DNA of 64,000 bases from Alloalcanivorax xiamenensis (GTDB lineage: Bacteria > Pseudomonadota > Gammaproteobacteria > Pseudomonadales > Alcanivoracaceae). Both the position numbers and the translations under genes were made by a program. The stretch is taken from assembly GCF_009846745.1 (NCBI RefSeq), contig NZ_AQPF01000015.1, forward strand, positions 1 to 64,000, written 5' to 3'. Shown here piece after piece: positions 9,286 to 18,123 of the stretch. The notes below the pieces were generated by a model. That model did not search any database. It saw nothing but the letters and a program-made list of their open reading frames with translations, and was not told the origin of the DNA. Position 1 is the stretch's first letter. Each line of letters starts with the position of its first letter.

Positions 9286-10558
9286 GATTGGCATTGTTCT
9301 GATCGTCGGGTTGTTTGTTCTGCTGCTATTGGGCGTCCCCATCGCCTTTACCCTGGGCCTGCTCACCGCCGTTGGTATCTGGATGGCGGACTATAATCCG
9401 ATGATCCTGGCCCAGCGTCTGATCGCCGGGAGCACCATCACCAGCCTGCTGGCCATACCCGGTTTCATCCTGGTTGGGGACCTGATGAGCGCGGGTGGGT
9501 TGTCCAAGCGCCTGGTCAGGGTGGCCTCGGTCTGTTTCGGTCACCTGACCGGCGGGCTTTCCATGTCCACCGTGGCGGCGGGTACGTTTTTTGGCGCGAT
9601 TACCGGATCCGCGCCGGCCACCACCGCCGCGGTGGGGTCGGTGATGATCGATGAGCTGGAGAAACGGGGTTACTCGCGCGGTTACGGCGCGGCGCTGTCC
9701 ACCTCCATCGGACCGCTGGGGCAGATGATTCCGCCTTCCATTCCCATGATCATCTGGGGGGTACTGTCGGAAGAATCGATTTCCAAATTGTTCCTGGCGG
9801 GTGTCCTGCCCGGTTTGATCGCCGCGGCGGGGTTCTGCGTCGTCGGTTATGTCCATGCCCGGCGTCTGGGTATCGCCCGGGAGAAGCGGCCCGGTGTCCG
9901 GGAGATCCTGGCGGCGATCCGGGAAGGGATATGGGCGTTGTTGGCGCCGGTGGTGATCCTCGGAGGTATTTACGGGAGCGTGTTCACGCCCACCGAGGCG
10001 GCCATGGTGGGCGCGTTGTACAGCCTTGTCATTGGCCTGTTCATTTACAAGGATCTGCAGTGGAAATCGCTGATACCGTTATTCATAAAGTCGATGCGCA
10101 CCACCACGGTGATCATGTTCATTATCGTGGTGGCTTACGGCTTTGCCTGGATCATCGCCAGTGAGCAGATTCCCTCCCAGGTCACGCAAGTGCTGCTGAG
10201 TCTCACCTCGAACCCGTTCCTGATCCTGCTGTTGCTGAACATCATGTTGCTGGTGCTTGGCGCGGTCATGGACACCGTGTCCGCCATGGTCATCCTCAGC
10301 GGGGTGCTGACCGCCGTGGGTACTCAGGTGGGTCTGGATCCGATTCAACTGGGCGCCATGGTGGTGATTAATTTCGCCGTGGGGATGATCACCCCGCCGC
10401 TGGGGTATTCCCTGTTCGTCGCCTCCACCATCAGTGGTTTGAGTATCGAGAAAGTGGCCCGCAATCTCTGGCCGTTCTTCCTGGTCCTCATTGGCGTGGT
10501 GGCACTGACCGCCTATGTACCGGCGGTGACGCTTTGGCTTCCGGGCCTGTTGGGGTAG
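9278..10558 (+). CDS. dctM: TRAP transporter large permease, DctM family
   Basis: This 426-residue integral membrane protein has about 12 hydrophobic segments and is the transport subunit of the TRAP system. Characteristic stretches include GVPIAFTLGLL, GTFFGAITGSAPATTAAVGS, MIPPSIPMIIWG and FTPTEAAMVGALYSL. The ATG at 9278 overlaps the end of dctQ and follows GGGAGG, so translation is coupled. The second amidohydrolase gene starts seven bases after its stop and is probably in the same transcript. Confidence 0.92.
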   Translation: MSEIGIVLIVGLFVLLLLGVPIAFTLGLLTAVGIWMADYNPMILAQRLIAGSTITSLLAIPGFILVGDLMSAGGLSKRLVRVASVCFGHLTGGLSMSTVAAGTFFGAITGSAPATTAAVGSVMIDELEKRGYSRGYGAALSTSIGPLGQMIPPSIPMIIWGVLSEESISKLFLAGVLPGLIAAAGFCVVGYVHARRLGIAREKRPGVREILAAIREGIWALLAPVVILGGIYGSVFTPTEAAMVGALYSLVIGLFIYKDLQWKSLIPLFIKSMRTTTVIMFIIVVAYGFAWIIASEQIPSQVTQVLLSLTSNPFLILLLLNIMLLVLGAVMDTVSAMVILSGVLTAVGTQVGLDPIQLGAMVVINFAVGMITPPLGYSLFVASTISGLSIEKVARNLWPFFLVLIGVVALTAYVPAVTLWLPGLLG

Positions 10559-10565
10559 AGATGGT

Positions 10566-11480
10566 ATGACCGTGAATCAGAAACCGATGTCCGGGATCAG
10601 TGCACCGACGATCCCGGGACCCCACCCGGCGCCAAGCAAGCCGGCAAGCGCCTTGCCCCGGGGGGCGTGTGATACCCATGCCCATCTGTTCGGGCCGCAA
10701 AGCCGCTACCCGTATCAGCCCAATCGCAGCTACACGCCGCCGGACGCTTCCGAGGAAACCTATCGGGAGCTGTTGCACACCCTGGGGTTTCAGCGTGCCG
10801 TGCTGGTGCAGCCCAGCGTTTACGGCACCGATAACCGGCGCATGCTGGACGCGCTGGCCCGCCCGCGTGTTGATGACAACATTCAGTGGCGCGGCATCGC
10901 GGTGGTGGATAACAGCATCACCGATGCCGAACTGGAACGTATGCATGAGGCCGGGGTGCGGGGCGTGCGTGTCAATCTGGTGTTTCCCGGTGGCCTGACT
11001 TTCGCGGATATCGAACTGCTGTCCCGTCGCATCGCCGGCCTGGGATGGCACGTTCAATTCCTGGTGGACGTATCGCGGTTCGAACGGCTGGTTGAGCGTC
11101 TGGAGCGGTTACCCACCGACAGCGTGGTCGATCATATGGGGCATATTCCCACCCATCGCGGGATCGAACATCCTGGATTCCGGGCGCTCCAGGAACTTAT
11201 GGAAGGCGGGCGCACCTGGGTCAAACTGACCGGACCGAATCGCATTACCGCTCTGGATCGGGCGCCTTATCACGATGTGGATCCGTTCTTCACCACACTG
11301 CTGGAGACACGGGCGGATCGTTGCCTGTTCGGCACGGATTGGCCCCATGTGCAACTGCCCGGGCCGATCCCGGATGATGGGGAACTGGTCGATGAGTTTC
11401 TGCGTCTGGTTCCGGATCCGGCGACAAGGAAGCAGGTGCTGACTGACAACCCCGCCGCTCTTTACCGTTTTGATGACTAA
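10566..11480 (+). CDS. Amidohydrolase, LigI-like lactonase family (paralog B)
   Basis: A 304-residue amidohydrolase_2 family enzyme and the last gene of the TRAP operon. The metal-binding motif is in ACDTHAHLFG, followed by QPSVYGTDNRR, VVDHMGHIPT and FGTDWPHVQLPG. It shares all these motifs with paralog A on the other side of the transporter, so the pair may act on related substrates or on two steps of one pathway. The N-terminal 30 residues are Pro-rich and poorly conserved. LigI hydrolyses 2-pyrone-4,6-dicarboxylate; the actual substrate here is unknown. Confidence 0.82.
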   Translation: MTVNQKPMSGISAPTIPGPHPAPSKPASALPRGACDTHAHLFGPQSRYPYQPNRSYTPPDASEETYRELLHTLGFQRAVLVQPSVYGTDNRRMLDALARPRVDDNIQWRGIAVVDNSITDAELERMHEAGVRGVRVNLVFPGGLTFADIELLSRRIAGLGWHVQFLVDVSRFERLVERLERLPTDSVVDHMGHIPTHRGIEHPGFRALQELMEGGRTWVKLTGPNRITALDRAPYHDVDPFFTTLLETRADRCLFGTDWPHVQLPGPIPDDGELVDEFLRLVPDPATRKQVLTDNPAALYRFDD

Positions 11481-11523
11481 GGGAAGCCGGGGCTCCCGTG
11501 CTTCCCGGTCGTGATCGTGGCGA

Positions 11524-12699
11524 TCAGTGTTCCAGCGCGAATCGCAGCCCGGCGTTTTGTTCCAGGCGTTGGATCAGCTTGTCGCCCATGGCCGGCGCCG
11601 TGGTCCAGATGCCGCCGGGGGTGTCAGTGGCGTCCCGCAGCAGGCACAAGGCGCTTTCGGTGATCATGCGTGAAGTGGAACCGTAGCCGGGGTCCTTGTC
11701 GCCGGAGACGCTGGCGGACAGGGTCCGGCCGTCGGCGGTTTCGCCCAGGAACAGCACGTCGTAGAAGCCGTTTTCCCGTTCCTCCTTGCCTGGTCCCTCA
11801 CCGGGTTTGGGCGCTTTGTCACCGGTCAGCGAGCGGTCGTTGGCCACCGCCTGGGCGGTGGCTTCGCCCTTGTCGCCGGGGCCGGTGAGGATCATTTCAT
11901 CGTAGACGAAGTCCTCGCCATAGGGGTGGCCGAGCAGGAAGTTGGAGCGGTGCACATTACGGGTATTGATGGCGGCCATGATGAACGGTGCCGCCCAGCT
12001 TCCCAGAGCCTGGTCGTACTCAATCTCGGCGGCGGGTGGTTGCATCGGACCCTCGAAGCCCGGGGTCAGCGCGAATGGATTGACCAGCAGTTTGCGGACT
12101 TCCGCGTCCCGCGCGGCGGCCAGAGTGGCTTGCAGGCTGGCGGCGGTGCCGCCGGAGAAGGTGCCCTTCATCCGCCGTACCCGTCCCTTGATGCGCGACA
12201 GCGGCGCGCCCAGCCTGGCCCGGGCCTGTTCTTGCAGGAACCACACGCCGAGGTCGAAGGGGATGGAGTCGAAGCCGCAGGAAAAAACGATGCGCGCGCC
12301 GCTGTCTTGCGCCTGTTCCTGGTATTTGTCCACCATGCGGCGCATCCACGCCACTTCGCCGCACAGATCCACATAGTCGGTGCCGGCGCCGACGCAGGCC
12401 GCCACCAGCGGCTCGCCGTAGAGCTGATAAGGACCGACCGTGGTCAGCACGACCCGGGCCCGACGCGCCAGAGCGCGCAGGCTGTCCGCATCGGTGACAT
12501 CGGCTTTGAGGATCGCCACGCCGGGGTCGATACCCAGTTCGTCGCGCACTTGCTCCAGTTTGCTTTCGTTGCGGCCGGCCAGAGCCCAGCGCAGCCCGCC
12601 ATCAGTGCCATAGCGCTGCTGTAGATACTCCGCCACCAGCCGACCGGTAAAGCCGCTGGCGCCGAATACAATCAGATCAAACTCCCGTGCCTCGCTCAT
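11524..12699 (-). CDS. Saccharopine dehydrogenase-like / trans-acting enoyl reductase family protein
   Basis: This 391-residue protein begins with a Rossmann motif GASGFTGRLVAEYL and contains ADVTDADSLRALARRARVVLTTVGPY. That is the layout of the saccharopine-dehydrogenase-like family that includes mycobacterial trans-acting enoyl reductases. The central DYVDLCGEVAWMRRMVD and the Cys-containing IVFSCGFDSIPFDLGVWFL are typical of the group. The ATG at 12699 follows a GGGAAG site. It stands alone and is divergent from creB. A role in lipid modification is plausible, but no partner gene is nearby. Confidence 0.78.
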   Translation of the reverse strand: MSEAREFDLIVFGASGFTGRLVAEYLQQRYGTDGGLRWALAGRNESKLEQVRDELGIDPGVAILKADVTDADSLRALARRARVVLTTVGPYQLYGEPLVAACVGAGTDYVDLCGEVAWMRRMVDKYQEQAQDSGARIVFSCGFDSIPFDLGVWFLQEQARARLGAPLSRIKGRVRRMKGTFSGGTAASLQATLAAARDAEVRKLLVNPFALTPGFEGPMQPPAAEIEYDQALGSWAAPFIMAAINTRNVHRSNFLLGHPYGEDFVYDEMILTGPGDKGEATAQAVANDRSLTGDKAPKPGEGPGKEERENGFYDVLFLGETADGRTLSASVSGDKDPGYGSTSRMITESALCLLRDATDTPGGIWTTAPAMGDKLIQRLEQNAGLRFALEH

Positions 12700-12835
12700 G
12701 ATGCTTCCCATTCTGTTGTTTGCTGGCGGGCGCTCGGCCCTCGCGAGCCCCAACGGTAAGCCGTTCGCGGCACCCAGGGCAACCGATAGCGATGTCGATG
12801 GTATGATGGGCGCGATCCAGAAAGGGGGATGCCCG

Positions 12836-13510
12836 GTGACGGAACACATTCTGATTGTTGACGATGAGCCACGGGTGGCGGAGCCGCTGATCTTTGCTCT
12901 GCGGCGGGAGCACTTCCAGGTCACCCATGTGGAACGGGGTGAGCAGGCGCTGGCGCAACTGGCCGGCGACAACCCGGCGCTGGTGGTGTTGGACGTGGGG
13001 CTGCCGGATCTCAACGGTTTCGAGGTTCTCAAGCAGCTGCGCCGTTCCAGCGAGGTGCCGGTGTTGTTCCTCACCGCCCGCCAGGATGAGGTGGATCGCA
13101 TTCTCGGCCTGGAGCTGGGCGGTGATGATTACGTCACCAAACCTTTCAGTCCGCGCGAAGTGGTGGCACGTATTCGCGCCATTCTCAAGCGTCTGGATAA
13201 AGGCACACCGGCGCCCGTGGCGGAAGGCAGGGAATGGCGGGTGGACCAGCAGGCGGCGAAAGCCTGGTTTCGGGATCAGGCGTTATCGTTGACCCGCTCC
13301 GAATTTCTTATTCTCGAAGCGCTGATAAAACATCCGGGCCAGGTATTCAGCCGGGGTCGGCTGCTGGATATTTGTGGCAGTGACGAGGACAGTTTCGAGC
13401 GCGCCGTGGATACCCATATCAAAACGCTGCGCGCCAAGCTGCGCCCGATGGGGGGGGACGCCTGGATTGTCACCCGCCGCGGCCTCGGTTACGTGCTGGA
13501 GCGGCCATGA
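12836..13510 (+). CDS. creB: Response regulator CreB
   Basis: An OmpR/PhoB-type response regulator of 224 residues. The receiver domain has the acidic pair in IVDDEP, the phospho-acceptor Asp53 in VVLDVGLPD and the conserved Lys in YVTKPFSP. The C-terminal winged helix ends with AVDTHIKTLRAKL and RRGLGYVL. It starts with GTG at 12836, seven bases after AAGGGGG; longer in-frame ATG starts give no sensible N-terminus. Its stop overlaps the creC start. With creC and creD downstream, the identity as CreB is strong. In other bacteria this system responds to growth substrate or cell-wall stress and controls creD. Confidence 0.9.
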   Translation: MTEHILIVDDEPRVAEPLIFALRREHFQVTHVERGEQALAQLAGDNPALVVLDVGLPDLNGFEVLKQLRRSSEVPVLFLTARQDEVDRILGLELGGDDYVTKPFSPREVVARIRAILKRLDKGTPAPVAEGREWRVDQQAAKAWFRDQALSLTRSEFLILEALIKHPGQVFSRGRLLDICGSDEDSFERAVDTHIKTLRAKLRPMGGDAWIVTRRGLGYVLERP

Positions 13511-14922
13511 AACTCAGCGGCCAGTTCCTGCTGATTTTCTTCCTGATCATGGGGTTGGTGAGCTGGTTCACCATGGATCTGGTGCTGGATGAGGCCCAGC
13601 CGCTGGTGCGCCAGTCGGCGGAGGAAACGCTGGTGGACGCCGCCAACCTGCTGGCGGAGGTGATCGCCGCGGACACTCATGGGGACGAGCTGGTGGTCAC
13701 CCCGGCGCTGCGTTCGGCGCTGAGGCGCTATGCTCAGCGGCTTCCAGGCGCCAATATCTGGGGGTTGAGCAAGAATCGCATTGATACCCACATCTATATC
13801 ACCAGTGCCGATGGCATCGTCCTGTTCGATTCCCGGGGGGAGAATGAGGGCAAGGATTTTTCCCGCTGGAACGACGTGCATCTGACCTTGCAGGGCAAAT
13901 ACGGCGCCCGCACTACCCGCACGGACCCCAATGATCCGGCCTCCTCGGTGTTGTACGTGGCGGCGCCGGTGCGCCACGAAGGCACTTTGATCGGCGTGGT
14001 GACACTGGGCAAGCCGGGGGCCGCCATCGAGCCGTTCATCGAGCAGGCGGAACAGCGCCTGATCCGCTACGGCTGGCAGGCGCTGGTTGCCTGTCTGTTG
14101 TTGGGCATTGGTCTGGCCTGGTGGATCAGTCACCGGGTCGGACGGTTGCGTGGCTACGCTCTGGCGGTGGCCGATGGCGGCAGACCGTCGCCGCCGCGCT
14201 TTCGCGTCCATGACGAGATTCGTGAACTGGCCGATGCCGTCACCGCCATGCGTCGTCGTCTGGAAGAGCGGGCGCGGCTGGAAAACCACATCACCATGCT
14301 GACCCACGAAATGAAGAGTCCGTTGGCGGCCATTCGGGGCGCCGGGGAGATTCTGGCCGAGGAGATCAGCGAGCCCGCCTTGAGCCGGTTGACCGGCAAT
14401 GTAGTGCACGAGAGTCAGCGGCTCAGTGATTTGCTGGATCGGATGCTGGCTCTGGCGCGGCTGGAAAAACTGGAAAGTCTGCCACCCAGGGAACAGCAGC
14501 GGTTGGCGGCCTTGCTGGAGGAATGGAAACTCAGCCGTGAAGTGCTATTGGATGAGAAACGGTTGAGAGTGAACTTGAGCGGCGAGCCGGTACTGCGGGT
14601 GGAGCCGGACACCACCCGGTTGGCCCTGTTCAATATGCTGGATAATGCGCTGCGCTTCGCCGAACCGGGCTCCACCATTGAAGTCGAAGGCTGGCGCGAG
14701 GAGGGACAGCAGGGCGTCGACGTCAGCAACCAGGGGCCGTGTATTCCGGACTACGCGCTGGCCCGGGTCACCGAGCGATTTTACTCGTTGCCGGCGCCGG
14801 GGGAGGAAAAAAGCTCCGGTCTCGGTCTCGCCATGGTGGAGGAGATCGGCGAACTGCACGGCGGCTGGTTGCGGGTGGAGAACCTGGAGCTGGGCGTACG
14901 GGTGCGGTTATGCCTGGGATAG
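13507..14922 (+). CDS. creC: Sensor histidine kinase CreC
   Basis: This 471-residue inner-membrane kinase has an N-terminal transmembrane helix (about residues 6-25), a periplasmic sensor region and a second helix near residues 185-203. The H-box is LTHEMKSPLAAIRGAGEIL with His267, matching CreC. N-box and G-box regions follow (MLDNALRFAEP; SSGLGLAMVEEI). The ATG overlaps the creB stop (ATGA), so translation is coupled. Confidence 0.92.
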   Translation: MKLSGQFLLIFFLIMGLVSWFTMDLVLDEAQPLVRQSAEETLVDAANLLAEVIAADTHGDELVVTPALRSALRRYAQRLPGANIWGLSKNRIDTHIYITSADGIVLFDSRGENEGKDFSRWNDVHLTLQGKYGARTTRTDPNDPASSVLYVAAPVRHEGTLIGVVTLGKPGAAIEPFIEQAEQRLIRYGWQALVACLLLGIGLAWWISHRVGRLRGYALAVADGGRPSPPRFRVHDEIRELADAVTAMRRRLEERARLENHITMLTHEMKSPLAAIRGAGEILAEEISEPALSRLTGNVVHESQRLSDLLDRMLALARLEKLESLPPREQQRLAALLEEWKLSREVLLDEKRLRVNLSGEPVLRVEPDTTRLALFNMLDNALRFAEPGSTIEVEGWREEGQQGVDVSNQGPCIPDYALARVTERFYSLPAPGEEKSSGLGLAMVEEIGELHGGWLRVENLELGVRVRLCLG

Positions 14923-14975
14923 GCTGCTGATACGGCAAGCCATGGCTGTAGCCAGGAGATCGGGATTAGCGCGGT

Positions 14976-15046
14976 ATTCGCTGGCAAGCCAGCTTCCCAC
15001 AGCGGGGGCTACGGAGCCGCTGTGGGAAGCTGGCTTGCCAGCGAAT
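14976..15046. repeat. REP/BIME-like perfect inverted repeat, copy 2
   Basis: Two identical 26-bp arms (14976-15001 and 15021-15046) are perfect reverse complements around a 19-base loop. The arm begins ATTCGCTGGCAAGC and ends CTTCCCACA. It lies between creC and creD, where such a strong hairpin could stabilise or separate the two messages. Confidence 0.92.
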
Positions 15047-15072
15047 TGGTAAGTCAGGTCCAGCGTGGAATC

Positions 15073-15088
15073 CTCACAAAACCCCCAC
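15073..15088 (+). promoter_or_regulatory. Possible degenerate CreB-binding repeat (cre-tag) upstream of creD
   Basis: The Cre regulon site is two TTCAC boxes six bases apart. Here CTCAC and CCCAC lie exactly six bases apart, about 55 bases before creD. Two bases differ in one box and one in the other, so this is only a candidate. Confidence 0.25.
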
Positions 15089-15141
15089 ACTCCTCTCAAA
15101 CAGGGCCGGCAAGCTGGTCACTCCAAAGAGGGGAGTGACCC

Positions 15142-16491
15142 ATGGCTTCTTATAGTCCACTAACGAAAATCCTGATGATCTGCGGTCTGATGCTGGTGCT
15201 GGTCGGTCCGCTGTTGATGATTCAGCTGAAGATCGATGAACGCCAGGATCGTGCGCGGCTGGTGAGCTACGAAATCAGCAACCAGTTCGCCAAGGAACAG
15301 ACCTTATCCGGGCCGCTGCTGATGGTGCCGCGTGTGCGGGAATACTGGGCGACGGAGAGCACTCGCGATGCTGTCGAGGAAGAAGCCGCGAGCCCGCGCC
15401 GCAAGCTGCGCCGTGATCTGGATCGTTATCTGCCGGATACCCTGAACATCGAGGGTAATCTGCAAAGCCGCATGCTGTACCGTGGTATTTACGGTACGCC
15501 AGTGTATCGAAGCGTGCTTGAACTGGAGGCGCATTTTCCGGAGGAATGGCTGCGGGCCGCCAAGGCCGATGCTTCCATCATGTCGTCCGGCACACCACTG
15601 CTGGTGTTTCGGATTGGTGACTTGCGTGGCCTGGTGGAGCGTCCGGTATTACGTGTCGGCGGGCGGACGTTGCCGCTGGTGGAACCCGCGTCGATGCCGC
15701 CCATTCTGCAAGGCGGTGGCGTGGTGGCGGCGCCATTGCCGGAGGACCTTTCCGGCCCTTTCACGGTCCATCTGCGCTTGAATTTGAACGGTAGCACCAG
15801 CCTGGCGGCGTTGCCCATGGCCAAGGAAACGCGCATGACCCTGCGTGGCGACTGGCCGCATCCGAGCTTCTCCGGATTGATGCTGCCGGCGGAGCGGGAG
15901 GTCAGCGAGAACGGTTTCATCGGCCGCTGGCAGACCAACAGCCTGGCCGCCTCAAGCGCCATCGACTGTATTCAAGGCAACGGCCATTGCGGGGATCACA
16001 ACCAGTACCTGCGTGTCGATCTGGTACAGCCGGTCACTGGTCTTCTCTCCAGCGAACGGGCTTTGAAATACAGCTTTCTGATCGTCGGACTGACCTTCGC
16101 CGCCTTCTTCCTGTTTGAAGTGATGCGCCGGGTGGCCATGCACCCGATGCAATACATGCTGGTGGGGTTGGCGCTGGCGATGTTCTACCTGCTGCTGGTG
16201 GCGCTGGGCGAGCATGTGGATTTCGTCTGGGCTTATGTGTCGGGCGCGGTGGCCTGCGTGGGGTTGATCGGGGTGTATCTGAGCGCGGTGTTGAAATCGA
16301 AAGCGGCGGGCTGGGGATTTGCCCTGGCGCAGCTGATCGTGCTGGGGTTGTTGTTCGGCATCCTGATGGCCGAGGACTACGCGCTGCTGATGGGCTCGTT
16401 GTTGCTGTTCGCGGCACTGGCGGCGGTTATGATCCTGACCCGCCGGGTCGACTGGCATGGGCTGGCTCAACGCGAAGGAGCATCATCATGA
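15142..16491 (+). CDS. creD: Inner membrane protein CreD
   Basis: A 449-residue membrane protein of the CreD family. An N-terminal transmembrane helix (about residues 10-28) is followed by a large periplasmic domain beginning QLKIDERQDRA, with SGPLLMVPRV typical of CreD. A C-terminal block of five or six helices follows (from about residue 310). The ATG at 15142 follows GGGAG. CreD is the classical target of CreBC and affects envelope and beta-lactam tolerance in other species. The TPR gene downstream overlaps its stop. Confidence 0.92.
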   Translation: MASYSPLTKILMICGLMLVLVGPLLMIQLKIDERQDRARLVSYEISNQFAKEQTLSGPLLMVPRVREYWATESTRDAVEEEAASPRRKLRRDLDRYLPDTLNIEGNLQSRMLYRGIYGTPVYRSVLELEAHFPEEWLRAAKADASIMSSGTPLLVFRIGDLRGLVERPVLRVGGRTLPLVEPASMPPILQGGGVVAAPLPEDLSGPFTVHLRLNLNGSTSLAALPMAKETRMTLRGDWPHPSFSGLMLPAEREVSENGFIGRWQTNSLAASSAIDCIQGNGHCGDHNQYLRVDLVQPVTGLLSSERALKYSFLIVGLTFAAFFLFEVMRRVAMHPMQYMLVGLALAMFYLLLVALGEHVDFVWAYVSGAVACVGLIGVYLSAVLKSKAAGWGFALAQLIVLGLLFGILMAEDYALLMGSLLLFAALAAVMILTRRVDWHGLAQREGASS

Positions 16492-16910
16492 GCGTGCGCC
16501 GCGAACACGCGCTGCGCCTGCGCGGCCTGATCGACGGTGGGGTCTGGCAACAGACTGAAGACGAGTTGCAGGGGCTGCGGCGGCGCTACCCGGGAAACGC
16601 CGCCCTGTGCAGTATCGAGGGGATCTATTGGGCACGGCGCGGGGACTGGCCCCGCGCTCTGTGTCGCTTCCAACGCGCGCTGGTATGGGATCGGGATGAC
16701 GCCAACACGGTGTTCAACCTGGGCGTGACCTGGTGCCAACTGGGCGCGCCGTTACGGGGGCGGCTGTTGATGGATTACGCGGAACAGTTGGCGCATGAGC
16801 AGCCTCGTTCGGTGCCGATCACATGGCGTCTGCCCGACCCGGCGCCGGAATCGTTTCCGTCCGTTGTGGAAAGGGCGGCCACCAGGCGAGTACCCGGCCT
16901 TGTTCGATAA
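16488..16910 (+). CDS. Tetratricopeptide-repeat protein, function unknown
   Basis: This 140-residue protein begins at ATG 16488, overlapping the creD stop (ATGA), so it is probably translated with creD. Residues 35-90 look like two TPR motifs: CSIEGIYWARRGDWPRALCRF and TVFNLGVTWCQLGAPLRGR. No signal peptide or membrane segment is visible. Its last 92 bases overlap, in convergent orientation, the 3' end of the PLP-enzyme gene, and the C-terminal 25 residues are low-complexity. The co-occurrence suggests an accessory to CreD, but this is inference. Confidence 0.65.
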   Translation: MSVRREHALRLRGLIDGGVWQQTEDELQGLRRRYPGNAALCSIEGIYWARRGDWPRALCRFQRALVWDRDDANTVFNLGVTWCQLGAPLRGRLLMDYAEQLAHEQPRSVPITWRLPDPAPESFPSVVERAATRRVPGLVR

Positions 16911-18123
16911 TCGCCAGGTCACCGAATTGCAGCAACACGAACTCGCTCTGGGTGGGACGGAAGAAGATCTGGTCGTCCTCGCGCAGGGCGGTGGTGGGAG
17001 GGCCGTTGAACATCATCTGATTGGTGCTGATACCGTACACCGGATTGGCACTGATGCCTTCCGGTGAGGCCGGCAAGGCCTTCCAGGCGCCGCCGTAGAT
17101 GAAATAGGTTTCCCGCCGGTTCGGGTTCCACCAGGACCAGGCCTCTCCGAGCGGCAGCGGTCCCGGCAAATTCAGCCCCGGTAGCCGTTTCAAAACCGGG
17201 GCGGCGATAAAGGCGGCGGGCTGGAAATCCGTCAGAGTATCCAGGTCGAAGTCGGTGGGCTTGAGCAGACAAGAGCCGGCGGCCAGTTCATTGAGCGGCG
17301 AGTCCTCACCGTGCAGGCGCAGTGTGGGGCTGCCGGCGCCGTTGAAGGTCAGCGATTGTGCCCGGTAGGCCGGTTCCAATTGGTACAGGCGGTCGATAAA
17401 GGCGCGATAGCGGTCCTGGGACTCGCGCAGGCTGGTATCGCGCCCTTCGATCCAGCCCGGCAGCTTGCCCACCTGGGCGTCGTAACCCATGAAGCCGCTG
17501 AAGGCCAGATGTTCGGGATGGGCGTGGATCAACGTCAGCAACTCGTCCAGTTGTTCGGCTTCGGTGAGGCCGCCACGATGCAGCCCCACGTCGATTTCCA
17601 CATTGATAAGCAGTCGCCGGTCCAGACGTTGGGCCAGGGCCAAATACTGCCGCAGACGGCCCATGTCATCAATCAGCCACTGTAATTGCCGATCCGGATC
17701 AAAACCGTTCTCGGGGAGCGTCTGATAAAACAACGCCGCGGCACTTACGGGCATCGGTTTGCCCAGCAGCAGATCGCAGTCCGGCTCCGCCGCCGCCATG
17801 GCGGTGATGAAAGGTTGGTGAAACACCATCACCCGGCGTGTTCCGGTCAGCGCCATGACTTCGCGTACCAGCGGGATACTGGGCAGGGACTTGGCGACGA
17901 TACGATAGTGCCGGCCTGCTGGCAGCCCGGCCACCAGTTGCGCGCAGTTGGCGGCCAGCCGTTCCCGGTCAATCAGCAGCAAAGGCCGCCCCGGCCCGTC
18001 GCGCAAGGTGTCGTTGAGCTTCTGAAAGTAGGGCGCATGGGGGTGGCCCTGGTCTCCGGGTTTCAGCCACCTGGCGAGGATAGCGGTGCCGGCGAGGCCG
18101 ATGAGGAAATGGCGCCGTTTCAT
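16819..18123 (-). CDS. Exported PLP-dependent enzyme, alanine-racemase N-domain / D-threonine aldolase-like (DSD1 family)
   Basis: This 434-residue protein has the fold-type III barrel of alanine racemase, D-threonine aldolase and D-serine dehydratase. The PLP Lys is probably in YRIVAKSLPS (about residue 76). Family segments VEIDVGLHRGG and GFMGYDAQVGK follow. The C-terminal region (HGEDSPLNELAAGSCLLKPTDFD) fits the DSD1-like group. Unusually, the N-terminus is KRRHFLIGLAGTAILA, a twin-arginine leader, implying folded export with PLP already bound. The start overlaps the stop of the FAD oxidase gene (ATGA). The reaction is unknown: D-amino acid or 3-hydroxy amino acid cleavage is possible. 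Confidence 0.75.
   Translation of the reverse strand: MKRRHFLIGLAGTAILARWLKPGDQGHPHAPYFQKLNDTLRDGPGRPLLLIDRERLAANCAQLVAGLPAGRHYRIVAKSLPSIPLVREVMALTGTRRVMVFHQPFITAMAAAEPDCDLLLGKPMPVSAAALFYQTLPENGFDPDRQLQWLIDDMGRLRQYLALAQRLDRRLLINVEIDVGLHRGGLTEAEQLDELLTLIHAHPEHLAFSGFMGYDAQVGKLPGWIEGRDTSLRESQDRYRAFIDRLYQLEPAYRAQSLTFNGAGSPTLRLHGEDSPLNELAAGSCLLKPTDFDLDTLTDFQPAAFIAAPVLKRLPGLNLPGPLPLGEAWSWWNPNRRETYFIYGGAWKALPASPEGISANPVYGISTNQMMFNGPPTTALREDDQIFFRPTQSEFVLLQFGDLAIIEQGRVLAWWPPFPQRTETIPAPGRADAM

Noticed and set aside
15073..15088. Confident CreB-binding site
   Set aside because: The two pentamers differ from TTCAC in three positions altogether; it is kept only as a weak candidate.
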